Positions 1 to 17,395 of a stretch of DNA of 64,000 nt are shown here, piece after piece. This stretch comes from Blasia pusilla. Taxonomy: Eukaryota; Marchantiophyta; Marchantiopsida; Blasiales. The stretch is taken from NCBI GenBank assembly GCA_050084515.1, contig CM114274.1:13392001-13456000 (forward strand), read 5' to 3'. How positions within the stretch are numbered: position 1 is the stretch's first letter; each line of letters opens with the position of its first letter. The notes below the pieces were generated by a model. That model did no database searches. It saw only the letters and a list, made by a program, of their open reading frames with translations, and was not told the DNA's origin. A program made the translations under genes and the position numbers.

Positions 1-752
1 TACTGGAGTGCAGGAAAATGTATAGACTTGAAAGAATTTTTAGGTCTCTACGAAATGGAGATGGGTCATGCGTTGATCCCTGGGTACTATGGCTTTGGCA
101 GCTTGAAGGTTCTTCTACAGTCCATGCCTGACATAGTATCCGTGCGACCAGTCTCTCCAAACAGTGGCGACATGGAAATCTTCCCTTTCTTCCCCAAGGT
201 GAGTAGCAAATCCTAGTCGTAGCCGAATGTTTCGAATTCAGGGTAGGCTGTCCGACGTGCACTTAGAACATCAGTCCGCTCATCTGCCACATCCCCTGAT
301 TGCTCACAGCTTCTAGAATTGCTTCGGTTGAGAAGTAGTTGATTTTACTTTCGTCGTTGATTCTGGAAGTGTGTAAGCAACCATAAGAGCCTGGCTGATA
401 AAGTGTGATTGGGGATCACTCGAGCTAAAGGTTTATGTGGCGGTTGTGTCAGGGAAAGAACAGCTATGGCAGGATCAATTACACAAGAGAAGATCTCCGC
501 TGCATCTTGTACGAACTGCTGCGAGTAAGCTGGCCTTATGGAGTAAAGAAAGACAGCCTCAGTAGCGAGCATTTAAAGGTTACCGGACGACCTCTGGTGC
601 TCGTCACTTACGAGTTTCTGAAGACTGGAGATGTCTTTGGCAGCATGCGAGACATATTATTCATAGACTCCAGGAGCAAACACCTGCGTCTGGTTGACGG
701 GGCCCAAGAACCAGACAGATACAAAGAATTATCTAAAAATCACTGGAGCTAA
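1..752 (+). CDS. LOTUS/OST-HTH-like protein, C-terminal two exons (5' part outside window)
   Basis: The first exon is open from the window edge to 198. It encodes a segment with EFLGLYEMEMGH, YGFGSLKVLLQ and SMPDIVSV, which has the look of a LOTUS (OST-HTH) winged-helix domain. It ends at a canonical donor (CCAAG|GTGAGT). The next exon starts at 453 after TGTGTCAG, keeps phase 0 and runs to a TAA at 750-752. This second exon (LRCILYELL, then FGSMRDILFID and KHLRLV) could be a second, more divergent LOTUS-like winged helix. LOTUS proteins usually bind RNA, or RNA helicases, in RNP granules; that role is family knowledge only. A possible acceptor (GTGCAG) at 8-13 means the true exon start may lie just inside the window. 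Both exon assignments are from splice signals and phase. The domain call rests on pattern memory and could be wrong for the second exon. Confidence 0.55.
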
Positions 753-2600
753 AGCTTCTACCACACTGAGTTTTGTATAGTCTTTCCTTTATGGAGAGGA
801 AACGTTGTACATTTTCAAGTCTCATCATTCATTATTGTATTGTGAGGCTTATGAGCCCGGGCCTACGATTTGATTTCGTTTGTGAGTCGAATGCATGGGC
901 GCTGCTATTTTTAACCTGGACACCATTCATCTCGCATGGTTTCCTTCGCGATATACGTCACCTCTTGCACCCGTCTCATACATTCTGTATGGGCTCCTTC
1001 CTCTTCCTCATTCAAGCTCCCTCTCATTTTTGTCCCTCCTGTGGTGATTATCGTTTAGGGTGAATTCACAAGCATCCCCATTCTGATGATAGTGTTCTCC
1101 ACTCTGCGTGACAATGCCTTGATCCCCCTGTCATTGCCCACAGGCCCGCATCATTTGACAATGTCGTGGATCTCATAGGTCCCATTTACTTCGTGCGAGC
1201 ATTTTACTACAGTTTCATGCCGGATCTGGTTTCTGTGCCCGGTACCATCTTCTGGTGCACTAGGGAATCTCGAAGTCCCGGTACTATGCTACACGTCCAC
1301 CGTACAGTACCGGGACTCTCTTGCAGCCGTTGTGACGACTTAATGGATCAGATCCCTGAGTGTCCCTTTCAGCAGTTGCAATCTTCACGCCCCGGCTGTA
1401 TCCTTCATCTCGTACATCAGAACTGGTCGCTTTGGTTCCTCGGGAGCCTACTCCGCTCCTAGCCATAATAACTTTTGAGGTTCTTTATGACCCTTTCGAG
1501 ATTAGCCCGATGAATCCTGCCGACCACAGCTGCCCGGCCTTCGGATGGTTGTAGTAAGCTGGGTTCCTCTCAGCCTCGATTGCGTACTGAAATTAGTAGG
1601 ATGATGATCAGTTTCACTTCCAGACTGGATTACTGGCAGGTGGAAGATCCAACAGCGATCAGGAGTAGAAACACAAAGCTTGATCGCTTGACACTGAAAT
1701 CGGAAGCGTAGGGACGACCACTGTGCACTTCGTCAATCTAAATACGTCCAAAACAGCAAATCCACGAGTAGTAACAATACGGATATCTCATTTCATATTG
1801 AAATTCGAAGGGGCGGCAAACATCAAAGTGTACATCCGCAATGTAGACACGCAGAAAGCCGTGTATTGCCCACGCGACGCCCGATCGCGTCATCCTGACA
1901 TCGCTAGGGTGGAGACTCGAGATAACTCGCTACTGTGTACTTTCACAATCTGTCTTCACTACGGATCAATCCGTAATGCGCGATCTGTCATCGGTTCCAA
2001 CACACTTCATCAAGACTCATCATACCTCTGATCCATTAACTTAAAACTGCAAGGGTGGCGAACTTCAGCGCGCACATCTTCGACGCAGGCATACAAAAAA
2101 CAACGGTAGTATCCACGCGACGCTCGATCTCGCACATGAAGCGCTTACTTGCTCGATCTGACGCTCACCCGTTCTGGGGGAATCAGCTTCATGGCACCTC
2201 CGATCCGAGCAGCAGCAGCGGACGTAGTTAGGGTATCGTCCTTAGCGACTTCTCCTCTAACCCTAACCAGATAGATCGTCCCTTGTATTCAAATTCAAAT
2301 TTGTCGGCTCCCCTTCCCGGCAAAGGTTCCTAGTCGTCATTCTTGAACGCCCTTCCCGGCATTCATGCTTGCGGATTTTCGTCCGCAAGTATGCCCAAAA
2401 ATATTTCAAGAAAATGTGAAAAAGCATGCCCGAAAATATTTCAAGAAAATGTTTCATACGGATTTTTTTCATAGAAAAAAATTTGAATTTATTTGTGTTG
2501 ATAATTTCTTTCCTTCACGGGTTTCAAAATTAATTTTTTTTTCGTTCATCGCATGGGCATCCGCACGAGTGTTTCTTGTCTTATTAATGTAAATTGAGTA
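753..2600. other. Intergenic: 3' flank of the LOTUS-like gene, no gene recognised
   Basis: No exon chain or familiar protein was found on either strand. Short open frames near 773-1550 show no domain and no splice context. At 2368-2389 there is an 8-bp perfect stem (CTTGCGGA / TCCGCAAG). It is followed by an imperfect direct repeat (ATGCCCRAAAATATTTC) at about 2390 and 2427. The short CCCTAACC motif near 2255 is telobox-like but isolated. Confidence 0.5.
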
Positions 2601-2795
2601 CTAGTAAGATCCCCGTGGGAAAATAAAAAAAGTTTTAGTGTATAACCAGTGAAGGGAAAATATTAGTAATGTTGCACACAAATTCAAATTCTTGCTGCCC
2701 GTATCATGTGAAATATTTTTTTTTGGTCTTGTTGTCACTTATCAAACATAGAGGTGTTTGCAAATCAAGAAAGCACTCTCTTATAATAATATAGA
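2601..2795 (-). mobile_element. Short non-autonomous Helitron-like element
   Basis: On the minus strand the element begins TCTATATTATTATAA and ends CTAG, between a host A and a host T. This is the Helitron border signature (A|TC...CTRR|T). Close to the 3' end lies a CCCGTGG-type block, a decayed form of the CCCGTGC hairpin seen in other copies in this window. It has no coding capacity. The borders are read directly from sequence; family membership comes from comparison with the better copies at 6362, 15459 and 18837. Confidence 0.6.
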
Positions 2796-4230
2796 TGGGG
2801 TCTAGTTTCAAGTTTTGGGTTTGGAAATATAAGAGTAAAGAGACTAAGGAGTAAGGAGAAGCATGGGAGTAACTCTGAATTCACAAAGGGAGGAATAACA
2901 CATAACCACAGGAATAATACAATAGAGAGATTAATTAACAAGGAGGAGTGAGTTTGTTTTTATTAGATCCACATCCACGACTAAAGGAGAACCAAGGAGA
3001 ACCCATCCACTGCTTAAAATCATTTGCAGCAGAACTTTCATTCTCCTGAAAGTTCTCCTGCCTTTGCAATCCGAATCCACTCCCCCAAACCTACACCAAC
3101 TTGAAAACAATTATGGCAATTATGGAAAGGATACGAAATCTTTAGTCTTAAAATTTTGTAATGAGAAAAGCGAACCCCTAAAATCATATTTCACAAAGTG
3201 TGGAAGCTTTCAAAACAAATGTTCCTCTTCATAACCTGGGAAATACCAAGATTAAACAATCCCTTTTATGAAAATTCCACCCTTTTCCATAAGTTCATAA
3301 AGGGAACCATTAAACCTAATTTCATCATATGCACAAACACTACCCGTACTATTAAGGTCACCAACCCTTTTTTCACAAGACTAACATCTCTCGCAACATG
3401 TGAAACCTTTTACACTATTGTTCTAAGGTTTTCCTTCACTAATAAGATACTTCATCGAATGAAGATTTGTTGGCATCTCTTAAGGGAAGATACTTTGGAA
3501 TGTGTTAAATTTGGTCTTGTTAATTTAATTACTCTCTTAATCTAACACGCGTCAACACCATTAGAGATTTAAGAGGACAATGTCAACAACAGAGGATGGT
3601 TTTCTCTAACCCCATCCTCTTTTAATTATATAGTTGGAGAGATTTGGAGAGATTGGATAGAAAAGACAACAAAGTTTTTTTTCTCACATTAGTTTTGTAC
3701 ATAAAATGTATTTTTAGGATCTTTTATATTTCCTTTTCCTAAATCTCCTCTAAATTTTTTTGAGATTCCCTCCCATATTTTTCTCCATATTTGCTATTTG
3801 AAAAGAAAATAGGATTTTTTTCCAAATTCAGTAGTCATGGAAAAATTCACTATATTTTAAAAATACTTTAAAAATTTGGGTCAAAGTCAAAGATGTGAAT
3901 AGGAGAATGATGGGACAAGCTTTCTTTTTCAAAATAAAGAGAATGATTTTATTTGATAAACTAGGGTTATAAAGGCAACGATTTCTTGCCTTAGTTTTAA
4001 TCGGAGAAAAGATGAGATTTTTGGTAGGGAAGGGTAGGAGTTTTTTTTATTAAGGGGTCTCATTTGAAAATTTCAAAATAAATTGTCACCTAGAAATAAA
4101 TGTATAAAATTATTTACCATAAATGTCCTACCGTTCAACTCACAAATTGGGTCTAAAATTTTCACACACATGACAATATTTGTTTATCTCCATGAAATAT
4201 TTCATGCAAAATAACCAACCATTATTTGAA
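2796..4230. other. AT-rich intergenic DNA with Helitron end debris
   Basis: No gene is seen. Around 3555-3633 there is a block resembling a Helitron 5' end on the minus strand (ACCCCATCCTCTTTTAATTATATAG), with an internal AAGAGGACAATGTCAACA motif also found near 34790. I could not pair it with a matching 3' end. The rest is AT-rich sequence without a recognisable feature. Confidence 0.4.
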
Positions 4231-4500
4231 CTAGAAAATACCCGTAAGGGACCGTGCGATGCACGAATCCGTTATTAATAATTCTCCTTACCAATCTTTA
4301 CAGAAACCCCTTAAAATGACGAAAAGTGTTTTTGAAAGAAGTCTAGTGACATAGGAGCAACTCCAAAATTAGGGTAGATTTTCATATTTACTGATATTTT
4401 GGTTGTCCTCTTTCATCTTAAAATGACGAAAAGTAATTTTGAAAGAAGTCTAGTGACATAGGAGCAACTCCAAAATTGCATCTTCCAATTAGTATATAGA
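4231..4500 (-). mobile_element. Helitron-like element with internal tandem duplication
   Basis: On the minus strand the borders are TCTATATACTAATTGG and CTAG, flanked by A and T, with a 3' hairpin block reading CGTGCATCGCACG. A segment beginning AAAATGACGAAAAGT occurs at 4313 and again at 4420. The flanking TTTTCATATTTA block also occurs twice, about 122 bp apart. A second, older copy of the same element lies at about 18672-18836. No protein is encoded. Confidence 0.5.
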
Positions 4501-5820
4501 TTTTCATATTTATTGATATTTTGGTTGTCCTCTTTCATCTTATCTGACACTAACACCTGATCCTTAGGCTTAACAATGTAACCCAAATTTGTTATTTCTT
4601 TACTATTTTCAAAATTAATAAAAAATTATCTTACCACTTCAAAAATCCTCATGGATTTTAGTGAATGGATTTTGAAATGAACTAGTAAGAATGCCCGTCC
4701 AATGCACGTGCTTCAAATTTGACAAATAGATTTTTTTTTAAAAAAATATTCAAATTTGTAGATAAGAGTACGTAAGTACTCGTACTCGGTTACATGTATA
4801 GTATGTACTCAGCTTCATACGTGCACAACGGCGGCAATGGTGGGCACCCCCACGAGGTCCTCCAAACACGGCACGAGTGGGATGATCATCGTTGGATGTG
4901 AGACGTGGAAGTGAGACGCGGACGGTAGAAAGTGCGGAGTGGAGAGTAAGTGGGGTGGAGAGAAGGTGGGGCAAAGGAATTGGTTCATGGAGGGAAGGAA
5001 AGGAGTCAAGGGTTTATAAGAGACAGTGATTCTGATGTAGCGGTGACCGAGGCAAACGATTAGGTGGTGGGGGAGGACTCGCAAGGAGCAAAAGCGACTG
5101 ATTTGTGCAAGAAAACGTATAGGAGGTCATCTGGGCTATAGTCGCATGTTCCATCCATGGCCGTAGGACAGACATGAATCCATGAATCCCACACGTCTAT
5201 GCACAAATTTGGACATGGACAAGAACAGGCGCGTGCGCGTGCGGACAGGATAGACAACAAAAGGAGTTTAGGGATGTAGTTGTCTTGCTCATATACAAAG
5301 CTTGAAACTTGAGCTTCTCCGCTTGAATGAAACCTTCATCATCTAATCAATCCTATGTAGCTAACGCGGGCGGATCGGGTCTTCGTGATCCGGACTCATA
5401 GAGAGAGCGACATTGATTCCGACTGCTCTGGATTTTACACAACATCTTTGTGCAGATTTATTGCGCATGCGCATGCTTTGATGTGAGCTTGCTCTCTATC
5501 CTCATTCTTCTCACGAGAAATCCAATCATGCAGCCCTATCACCATACATGCTCATCATCCAATCTCGACAGAAAGAGATCCAAAGTCAGCAATTGAGGAA
5601 GAATTGGAACTCCACAATTACTTTACACTATACAAGCTAAAGAAAGCGTTGGACTGCAATCGCCATTACAAGACTCAATGAGAGGAAGACATGCATCTTT
5701 GGGGCTGAGTGTTGTGAAGTGGGCAATGTCCCACAAGGGAGAAAGACCGAATGCATGAATTATGAATTTATTAATGAATGAATCCGTTTCTTGTTCACGA
5801 GAGCCCTAAAGGAAATCGGC

Positions 5821-5924
<104 letters not shown>

Positions 5925-6361
5925 CTTACCATGAATTCAATGTTGATGACTATGAATGAGAAGATGAACGCTACAGCAGCTTGAGCTAGAGGCTGCAGAT
6001 TTGAAGTTGCACACTCGAAATTTGACTCGGTTGCAGATTAGGAATGCACTCGATGCTTGGATCTTCCTCCTCCCGCTAATAGTAGTTGGCCCAGCTCTTC
6101 CTTCTCCAAAGTAAACACTCGAGGGAGAGTAAGAAATATTTATCTACACTCAAAAGCCTCAAACGTCTGTCGAATGTCTGCAGGTGTCTCCACGTAATAG
6201 GTGCTCACTATGCATAACACGTGTCCGTGCACTGCCTCCAATATTTCTTTGACACATGTCTCGAACTGATGCCATCTAGGGACGGAAAGTAGTCAAGTAA
6301 ATAGTACAAGGAGCCAAACAAGGCACGACGTAAAATCCAATCGCTAAAGAAAATAGCCCCA

Positions 6362-6530
6362 TCTATACTGTTAAAAGAGTATGGGGTTTCAGGCAAGGGC
6401 TTCCTCCGCATGACACGTATGCATTTTAGGCCCTTCCCGTGCTGACATGTGGCAGGTTTAACAGGAGCTAACAGTCACGTTAAGGGTGACGGGGCCAATT
6501 TCACCCGTGCATCGCACTAGCACCGGCTAG
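6362..6530 (+). mobile_element. Short complete Helitron-like element, 169 bp
   Basis: It starts TCTATACTGTTAAAAGAG after a host A and ends CACCGGCTAG before a host T. Just inside the 3' end is a GTGC-ATC-GCAC hairpin. The element has no coding capacity and is one of the best-preserved copies of the family in this window. It lies inside the longer candidate element 4682-6627, in the opposite orientation, so it would be the younger insertion if that pairing is right. Confidence 0.68.
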
Positions 6531-6627
6531 TAACACATAATTTTGCTGCAAGTTTCACTTCTCTTAAAATCCCTTTACTTTTTTTTCTCCCGTATAGTAA
6601 CCCCCCATGTTTCAATAATAGTATAGA

Positions 6628-7219
6628 TGTCTAGTCCCAACTAGAGGGATTATGTGAAGTGGACCATGGGAAGGGGCAGCCAGTGTTGTGCTGCAGCCCG
6701 GGGGCAGGACGTAGTCGGTGCCTAGGGCCGCCCGTTGTCCCGCCCACTACGGACGCCGCGACCCGAGTCCTACGGAGGTCTGCCTGAAGACAGGAATGGG
6801 AATACCTGCGTCGAGAGTATCGTATTGCTCGTGCAATTTCAATCTCTACTGTTCGGGCTCCGCATGTTCGATTCTTGTGCGGCAGTTTGGCGGAGTTCCG
6901 AGTTGTCGCCTGGGACATGCGCAGTTGCAGCCTTCACAACCAGCGCGTGCAGTGCCGTCGGGATTTGTGCACATTTCGAGTGGGACTGTGGGAGTCTCTT
7001 TTGCACCATCGCTTGTAGGAAGCTGCTCCAAACCTTCTGAGGTTGAGGTTGAGATTTTCCATGGGGATCACAAGGACGCCGCCGGACAAGGGTTGGAGGA
7101 TGGGGGAGGGGATGCGGTGGTGAGATTTTCTGACGCTGGAACTTTTGAGGTCATGGTGAACTCTTCTTTCTGTGTGCGAGGATGAGCGCTGTTTATGTTC
7201 GAAGTAATTGAAAATTCAC
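6628..7219 (+). promoter_or_regulatory. 5' flank/leader of the DHX33-like gene
   Basis: This is a GC-richer stretch between the Helitron end and the helicase start codon. It probably holds the promoter and 5' leader. A 20-codon upstream ORF (ATG at 7061, TGA at 7121) lies in a decayed copy of exon 1 (see findings). No clear TATA box was seen. Longer overlapping open frames here show no domain and were not called. Confidence 0.4.
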
Positions 7220-12583
<5,364 letters not shown>

Positions 12584-13423
12584 TAATAAAATCATGCTTG
12601 GCATCGTGGACTCAAATCGCTCATTTAGTACTATGATCAAATCTTGCTGGTTCACTCCTCTCTTTTTCGAAACATGTCGATAAAATGTCACATATGGGGA
12701 CAGCTCCTTGTTACCATCTCTTCTATGTTCGCACATTCGCACCTTCCGTCTCGCTCTGAGATGATCGGGATCTAGTTTGCACCTAATATCGTGGGTGTGA
12801 TTTGGTCCGGAGAAACTCTTTTCTTCACCATCGAAGCTCCCTTCCAAAAAGCACGAAACACTTGTCAGTTAAAACGCCCATTCAACCAAAACGAGTTCCT
12901 GAAACAAGCGAGGAGGCACTGGAAGTCCTAAGCAGTCGCGAACAATTTCCGCCATTGGACGGTCACTCTTAAATTTGGACGGTATAATACCGAACGTTCT
13001 TGAGGATCCCTCAGTAGTGTAGAAGATATTTTGTCTTTCCTAAAGTAGTGTAGAACTCAACGAGGTAAGGCCGGAGAATCTCTACTTTCGAAAAAGATAT
13101 CAACTTCTCTTTTTCCCAGTGGGACCGGATTGTATGAGGTAAAGTCCTGTCGTATTCTCTATGTCCCGTGTCATATTTAGATTGTTGTGGAGGGCCCCAT
13201 CCACAGGGAATTTTATCATTATTTCGAACAGTGGACCTGATCGGAAAATGTTTAATTCTGATGTTACGTTTGTAAGGAGATTATTTATATTGCCATTTTT
13301 CCCAATGAAAGAATCACGGTGCGAGAAACACGTCCATTACCTGTTAGTTCTTATGTTAAAAAGCATATGTTAATATGGGAAGATGGTAAGAAGTGTTCTT
13401 CGAACCTTTTTTAATAATGTAGA
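12584..13423. other. 3' flank of the helicase gene, ending in a Helitron 5' terminus
   Basis: No gene is seen. The first few hundred bases should contain the helicase 3' UTR. The right edge (TTTTTTAATAATGTAGA at about 13407-13423) looks like a minus-strand Helitron 5' end. I found no convincing partner 3' end to its left. Confidence 0.4.
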
Positions 13424-13803
13424 TTAGTTAGCATGCCTTACTTGCACACGAAAATAATTATTTGAAATAATACAGAAATGTTTTTTGATTTCAAAATTTA
13501 AGTATAATCTTCACTTTCATAAATCTTTAAGGTTTTAAGGAGGAGTAACGTTGCACTCCCCTAAATAATTCCATCCCTCAAAAAAAATTTAAGCCATACC
13601 TACTCTTTCCCCTCCATTCCTCCCGCCAAAATAACACATGTCAATTCAATCTTTGGTTAATCTTAATTAATAAAATATTTTTTCTCTTCAATTCAAATTC
13701 ATTTTTCTTTCTTGAAATATCAAATGGGAATTAAAGGAAAAAATTGTAAGCTTGTTACTATCTTATTTTATTGTGCATATGTGATTGCCAACAGTAATAT
13801 AGA
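13424..13803 (-). mobile_element. Helitron-like element, about 380 bp, first of an abutting pair
   Basis: The minus-strand 3' end is CTAA (seen as TTAG at 13424), with an adjacent GCATGCC/TTGCACACG hairpin block. The 5' end is TCTATATTACTG (revcomp at 13792-13803), followed by host T. The interior aligns along its length with the neighbouring element at about 13848-14264, sharing blocks such as TTAATCTTAATTAATAAAAT, CCCCTAAATAATTC and GAATTAAAGGAAAAAATT. Non-coding. Confidence 0.55.
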
Positions 13804-13847
13804 TAGATAAGGTGCAAGAATGACATCCCATTAAAGCCCCAACCATT

Positions 13848-14264
13848 TGAGTAAGTATGCTCGTGCTAAACGCACAAAATTGACTTTTTTGAATGATTTT
13901 ATTTTTTTATAAAAATTTAAATATAATCTCCACTTTCATAAATTTTAAAGAACTAATAACATTCCACTCCTCAATGAAAATTTAAATAATATTCCAATCC
14001 CCTAAATAATTCTACCCTTCCATAAAAGTTTAAACAATACCTATTTCTCCCCCTCCACTCCTCACACCAAAATAACATACATTAATTAAATTGTTAGTTA
14101 ATCTTAATTAATAAAATCAAAATTCTCTTCCATTCAAATTCTTTTTCCTTTCCCAAAATATCAAGTGTGAATTAAAGGAAAAAATTACAAACTTTTACTA
14201 TTTTGTCTCATTATCTCACTATTTTGTCTTATTTTACATATAGAGTCGCCAATCATAATATAAA
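13848..14264 (-). mobile_element. Helitron-like element, second copy of the same family
   Basis: This copy is homologous to 13424-13803 over nearly its whole length. Its ends are decayed: the 3' tip reads GTAAG in place of YYAG, and the 5' tip ends ATAAAT in place of ATAGAT. A GCTCGTGCTAAACGCAC hairpin block sits at about 13859-13876. The right part (ACTATTTTGTCTCATT...) also resembles the element at 15869-16164. Non-coding. Confidence 0.5.
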
Positions 14265-15458
14265 TGGGCTAACTAAAAATATTTCTTCCCATAGAATCCC
14301 ATTAAACAAATACTATTGAATTAAAATTTATCATTTGGCATTAGTTTTCTAATCAAATTTCATGGAACAAGCCTACTCACCAACAATACACGCTTACCCA
14401 TTGCACAAGGAAACATGTTACCAATTAATTTAACAAACCGAGGAAAATAAAAGACACATAAATTCAAGTTAATTTTATAATGTCCTAATCCTTTGCTGTT
14501 TGTTGGAAGACACATGCTATTTCAAACTATAGACAACTTGTCCACATAATCTAGTTGGACCATACAACATCTAGTTGGTATGATGTTTTTGGAATCAAAG
14601 TGTTATCCAAGCGTTATCTGAGGCGTTCATAACATCAGGTTTGGGCATTTTATATTTGTACTGAGGAATTTAAATTTTGATGGCATGATATTGGTGACTA
14701 ATCATTTTTACTCCAAGCATGCTTTTGGAGTAGACTTTATCCCAACATTCTTGCATTTATGTTTATAATATTTTCCATATAGAAAAGTAAATAGGCATAA
14801 GTTTTGAAGGTAAGCTTTACATGCTGACTTTTCAAAGAATTCCAAGAGGGTAAAATGCGATGCATATGCTTGTCATATTTGCAGAGCTATTGTTATGAAG
14901 ATAATTCTAGTGGTAAGATTAAAGGCGGAATTCGTTTCTAGGAAACCTCGAGAAAATTTTTGAGAATAAATTTTGACTGAAAGAACACCACTATTCTGGT
15001 TGGTTCCTTTAAGATGTTAAACTTTTTTTTCATGCCAAATATATTAGGTTTTGCAAGTAACTCATCAAGAACTCAAAAGAAGTTCTTGAAGTTTTCTTGT
15101 AGAAGGGAAAAAGAAAAGAAAGTAAAGAAAGAAATATGTATCTTAGCAAAGGACTTAAAGTGATTTATTTTTTTTCCATGAGAAGTCCCATCAATTTTCA
15201 ACAAGAAATTTTCAATGATGGCCTTATATGAGAGGAGGAAATATTTGAATAGGGGAGGAGAACGGGGGCGGGGGACTCCTTAAATTTTCAAGAAGGGAGG
15301 ACTCCATACAAAACATAAAAATAAAAGGATTTTTATTAAATGAAAAACTTTCAGTTGGGGCGGGGACATATGCACGAGGAAAATAGGGAAGAAGATGCAT
15401 GGATCCTCTCCAAAGAGCTAGAGAGGGTCTCTCTTGCTAAATGCATCTTACACGTACA
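14265..15458. other. AT-rich intergenic DNA, no gene recognised
   Basis: I see no protein-coding exon, RNA gene or clear repeat border here. The segment at about 15340-15420 is a short open frame without recognisable features. Confidence 0.4.
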
Positions 15459-15683
15459 TCTATACTTTATGGGAGAGTGCCCTTATAAGGAGTGCCATCC
15501 CTCTTGGTGGCACCTGTCCTTTTTGGCCTGTAGTTATTTGACACGTGTCGTATTTTCCTTGTAAGCCGAAGCATGCAAGCTACTTCCAAAGATTTTGAAA
15601 CGCCCGAGCTTATGTCCTCTTGACCCTTAGGCGGCCTACAAAGACTTAATCTTTCACTTGTGCTGAGCACGGGCACCAGCTAG
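15459..15683 (+). mobile_element. Short complete Helitron-like element, 225 bp
   Basis: It starts TCTATACTTTATGGGAGAG after host A and ends GGGCACCAGCTAG before host T. A GTGCTGAGCAC hairpin lies about 10 bp before the 3' end. It has the internal GACACGTGTC motif seen in relatives at 18837-19007. A second CTAG|T follows at once (15687-15690), so the 3' end could be a few bases further on. This is among the best-defined copies in the window. Confidence 0.68.
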
Positions 15684-15868
15684 TAGCTAGTGAGTACTAC
15701 TATCAATGAACTATATGAGTGTAATCAAACATAATTTCTCCAAAGATAAAAACCAGAGAAAAAAATATTCATGTAAGTTGGAAAGGAATCCATGTTTAAT
15801 TATTTACATAATCTAAAACCCTTCCTAAAATTATAATCTCCCAACCACCACATAGCTCTTAACTTACA

Positions 15869-16164
15869 CTAGTTAGCATGCCTCTGCTACGCACGAAGTA
15901 AACCCCACTACTTATTTAAGACCTCTACATATATGCATTTAAGCCCCACTATGAGAATAAAATCCAAGAACACAACCCCCTCCTCCACCAAAGAACCATA
16001 ACTTCCTATGACGTGTGCATATATATTCCCCCCTAACAACATTCGAGCTTATTCTCCGCATATTATGGATGGGAGGGAAAATCAAACGATGTCCCTATTT
16101 TGTCGTATTCTATCACTATTTTGTCCTATTATGCATTTGGGGTTACCAATAATAGTATGATAGA
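15869..16164 (-). mobile_element. Helitron-like element, about 296 bp
   Basis: The minus-strand borders are TCTATCATACTATTATTGG and GCTAACTAG, flanked by host A and T. It shares the TAGTTAGCATGCC terminal block with the element at 13424, and the ACTATTTTGTCCTATT block with 14190-14264. Non-coding. Confidence 0.55.
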
Positions 16165-17395
16165 TATCAAGGCGACTCAAAGGGCCATAGTATGGTCCTA
16201 CAATGTCACCCTAGTATTCTTATATAACTTTCTATCATATGGCAAAGATATGGCCACTTGAGGTGGCATGTCTATCCTATTAGGGCCGCTCAAAGCTTGA
16301 TTGTGGAGCATAGCGGTCGTCCTTGTAGATAGGACTCACAACTATTATCGTGGGTCGAAATGGCAACCAAACTCGCTTGCACTTGTCACTCGCGAAACTT
16401 CCCATACTCTTTGTTTTTTTATTTCAATTAAAATTGAGTTTCCCATAAAACATACTCTTCCAACTCCTTTTGCTTGGACCATATGGTTCCATCTAAAACA
16501 AACTTAATGAAAGAAAAAAAAACATTTATTTACGAGTAATGACACGTAATTGGTTCCCTAATTCCTCGCTAATCCCATCCCCAAACGCTCTTTCGAAAGT
16601 TCGCTGAGTTTTTCGTGTTCACACGAGTCCAAATGAAAATCTTTGTCATCCCTCCTATAGGTCGAACTTGCGCTACCATGATTCCCTTATCCAATGAGGG
16701 CCGAGATCGTCGTGTCACATGGCACTCCAGATCGACGAATCTGAGGGTTGCACGGTGCAGGACTGTCCGCGAATCGTCGTCCGGCATCTGTCCGAGTAGA
16801 CGCGTCCCCCACGAATGACGGAAAGGCACCTGTGTGGCTAGACATGGTCCTAATAAACAAAGTGGCGACCGACGGACGGAGGGACGGACGGCGGGGGATT
16901 TCTTCCAGTCGTCGTAGGACTTTCTGGATGGGACCGTGTTTATGCCCATAATCAAGCCCCTTCATGGATGCTTTGTGGTCTAGATACATGCGGGCATGTG
17001 CCGACGACATAACATCCATTGAAATTGATCTTTTTGATATTTTCGTTTCCGAATTTTCCTTGAAAAAGTGAGATTTAATGTCTTTAAAAAGTAGAGGTTG
17101 GGAATTGGAGTGAAAGTATGATGGACTAGAGTTTAATAGTAGAGGCTCCCACTCCTATAAGCTTCCTAGTGTCTTGTCTCCTTTGTCGTGCGCATACATA
17201 TCGCTACACAACATACATCGCCGGTCACATCTACACCACACAACACTGATCTTCCCCACACACGGGTCGATCCACACATGTACAAAAATCAACTCATACA
17301 TATACATGGAGATCACTCAACCGCCCCCTAGTGGGGTTGATCCCCTAACTCCAGATGGAAAATATCACATCTCTCTGACATGACCTACTACCCTA
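16165..17395. other. Intergenic, includes a small GC-richer patch with (GGAC)n
   Basis: At 16590-17010 the base composition rises and several overlapping open frames appear on both strands. A GACGGACGGAGGGACGGACGG run lies near 16868-16890. No domain was recognised in any frame, so no gene is called. Confidence 0.4.

Noticed and set aside
2253-2270. Telomere-like CCCTAACC
   Set aside because: Too short and isolated; it is a common telobox-like word.
6718-7185. 155-codon plus-strand frame before the helicase
   Set aside because: No domain. It overlaps the duplicated exon 1 in a different frame and several competing frames.
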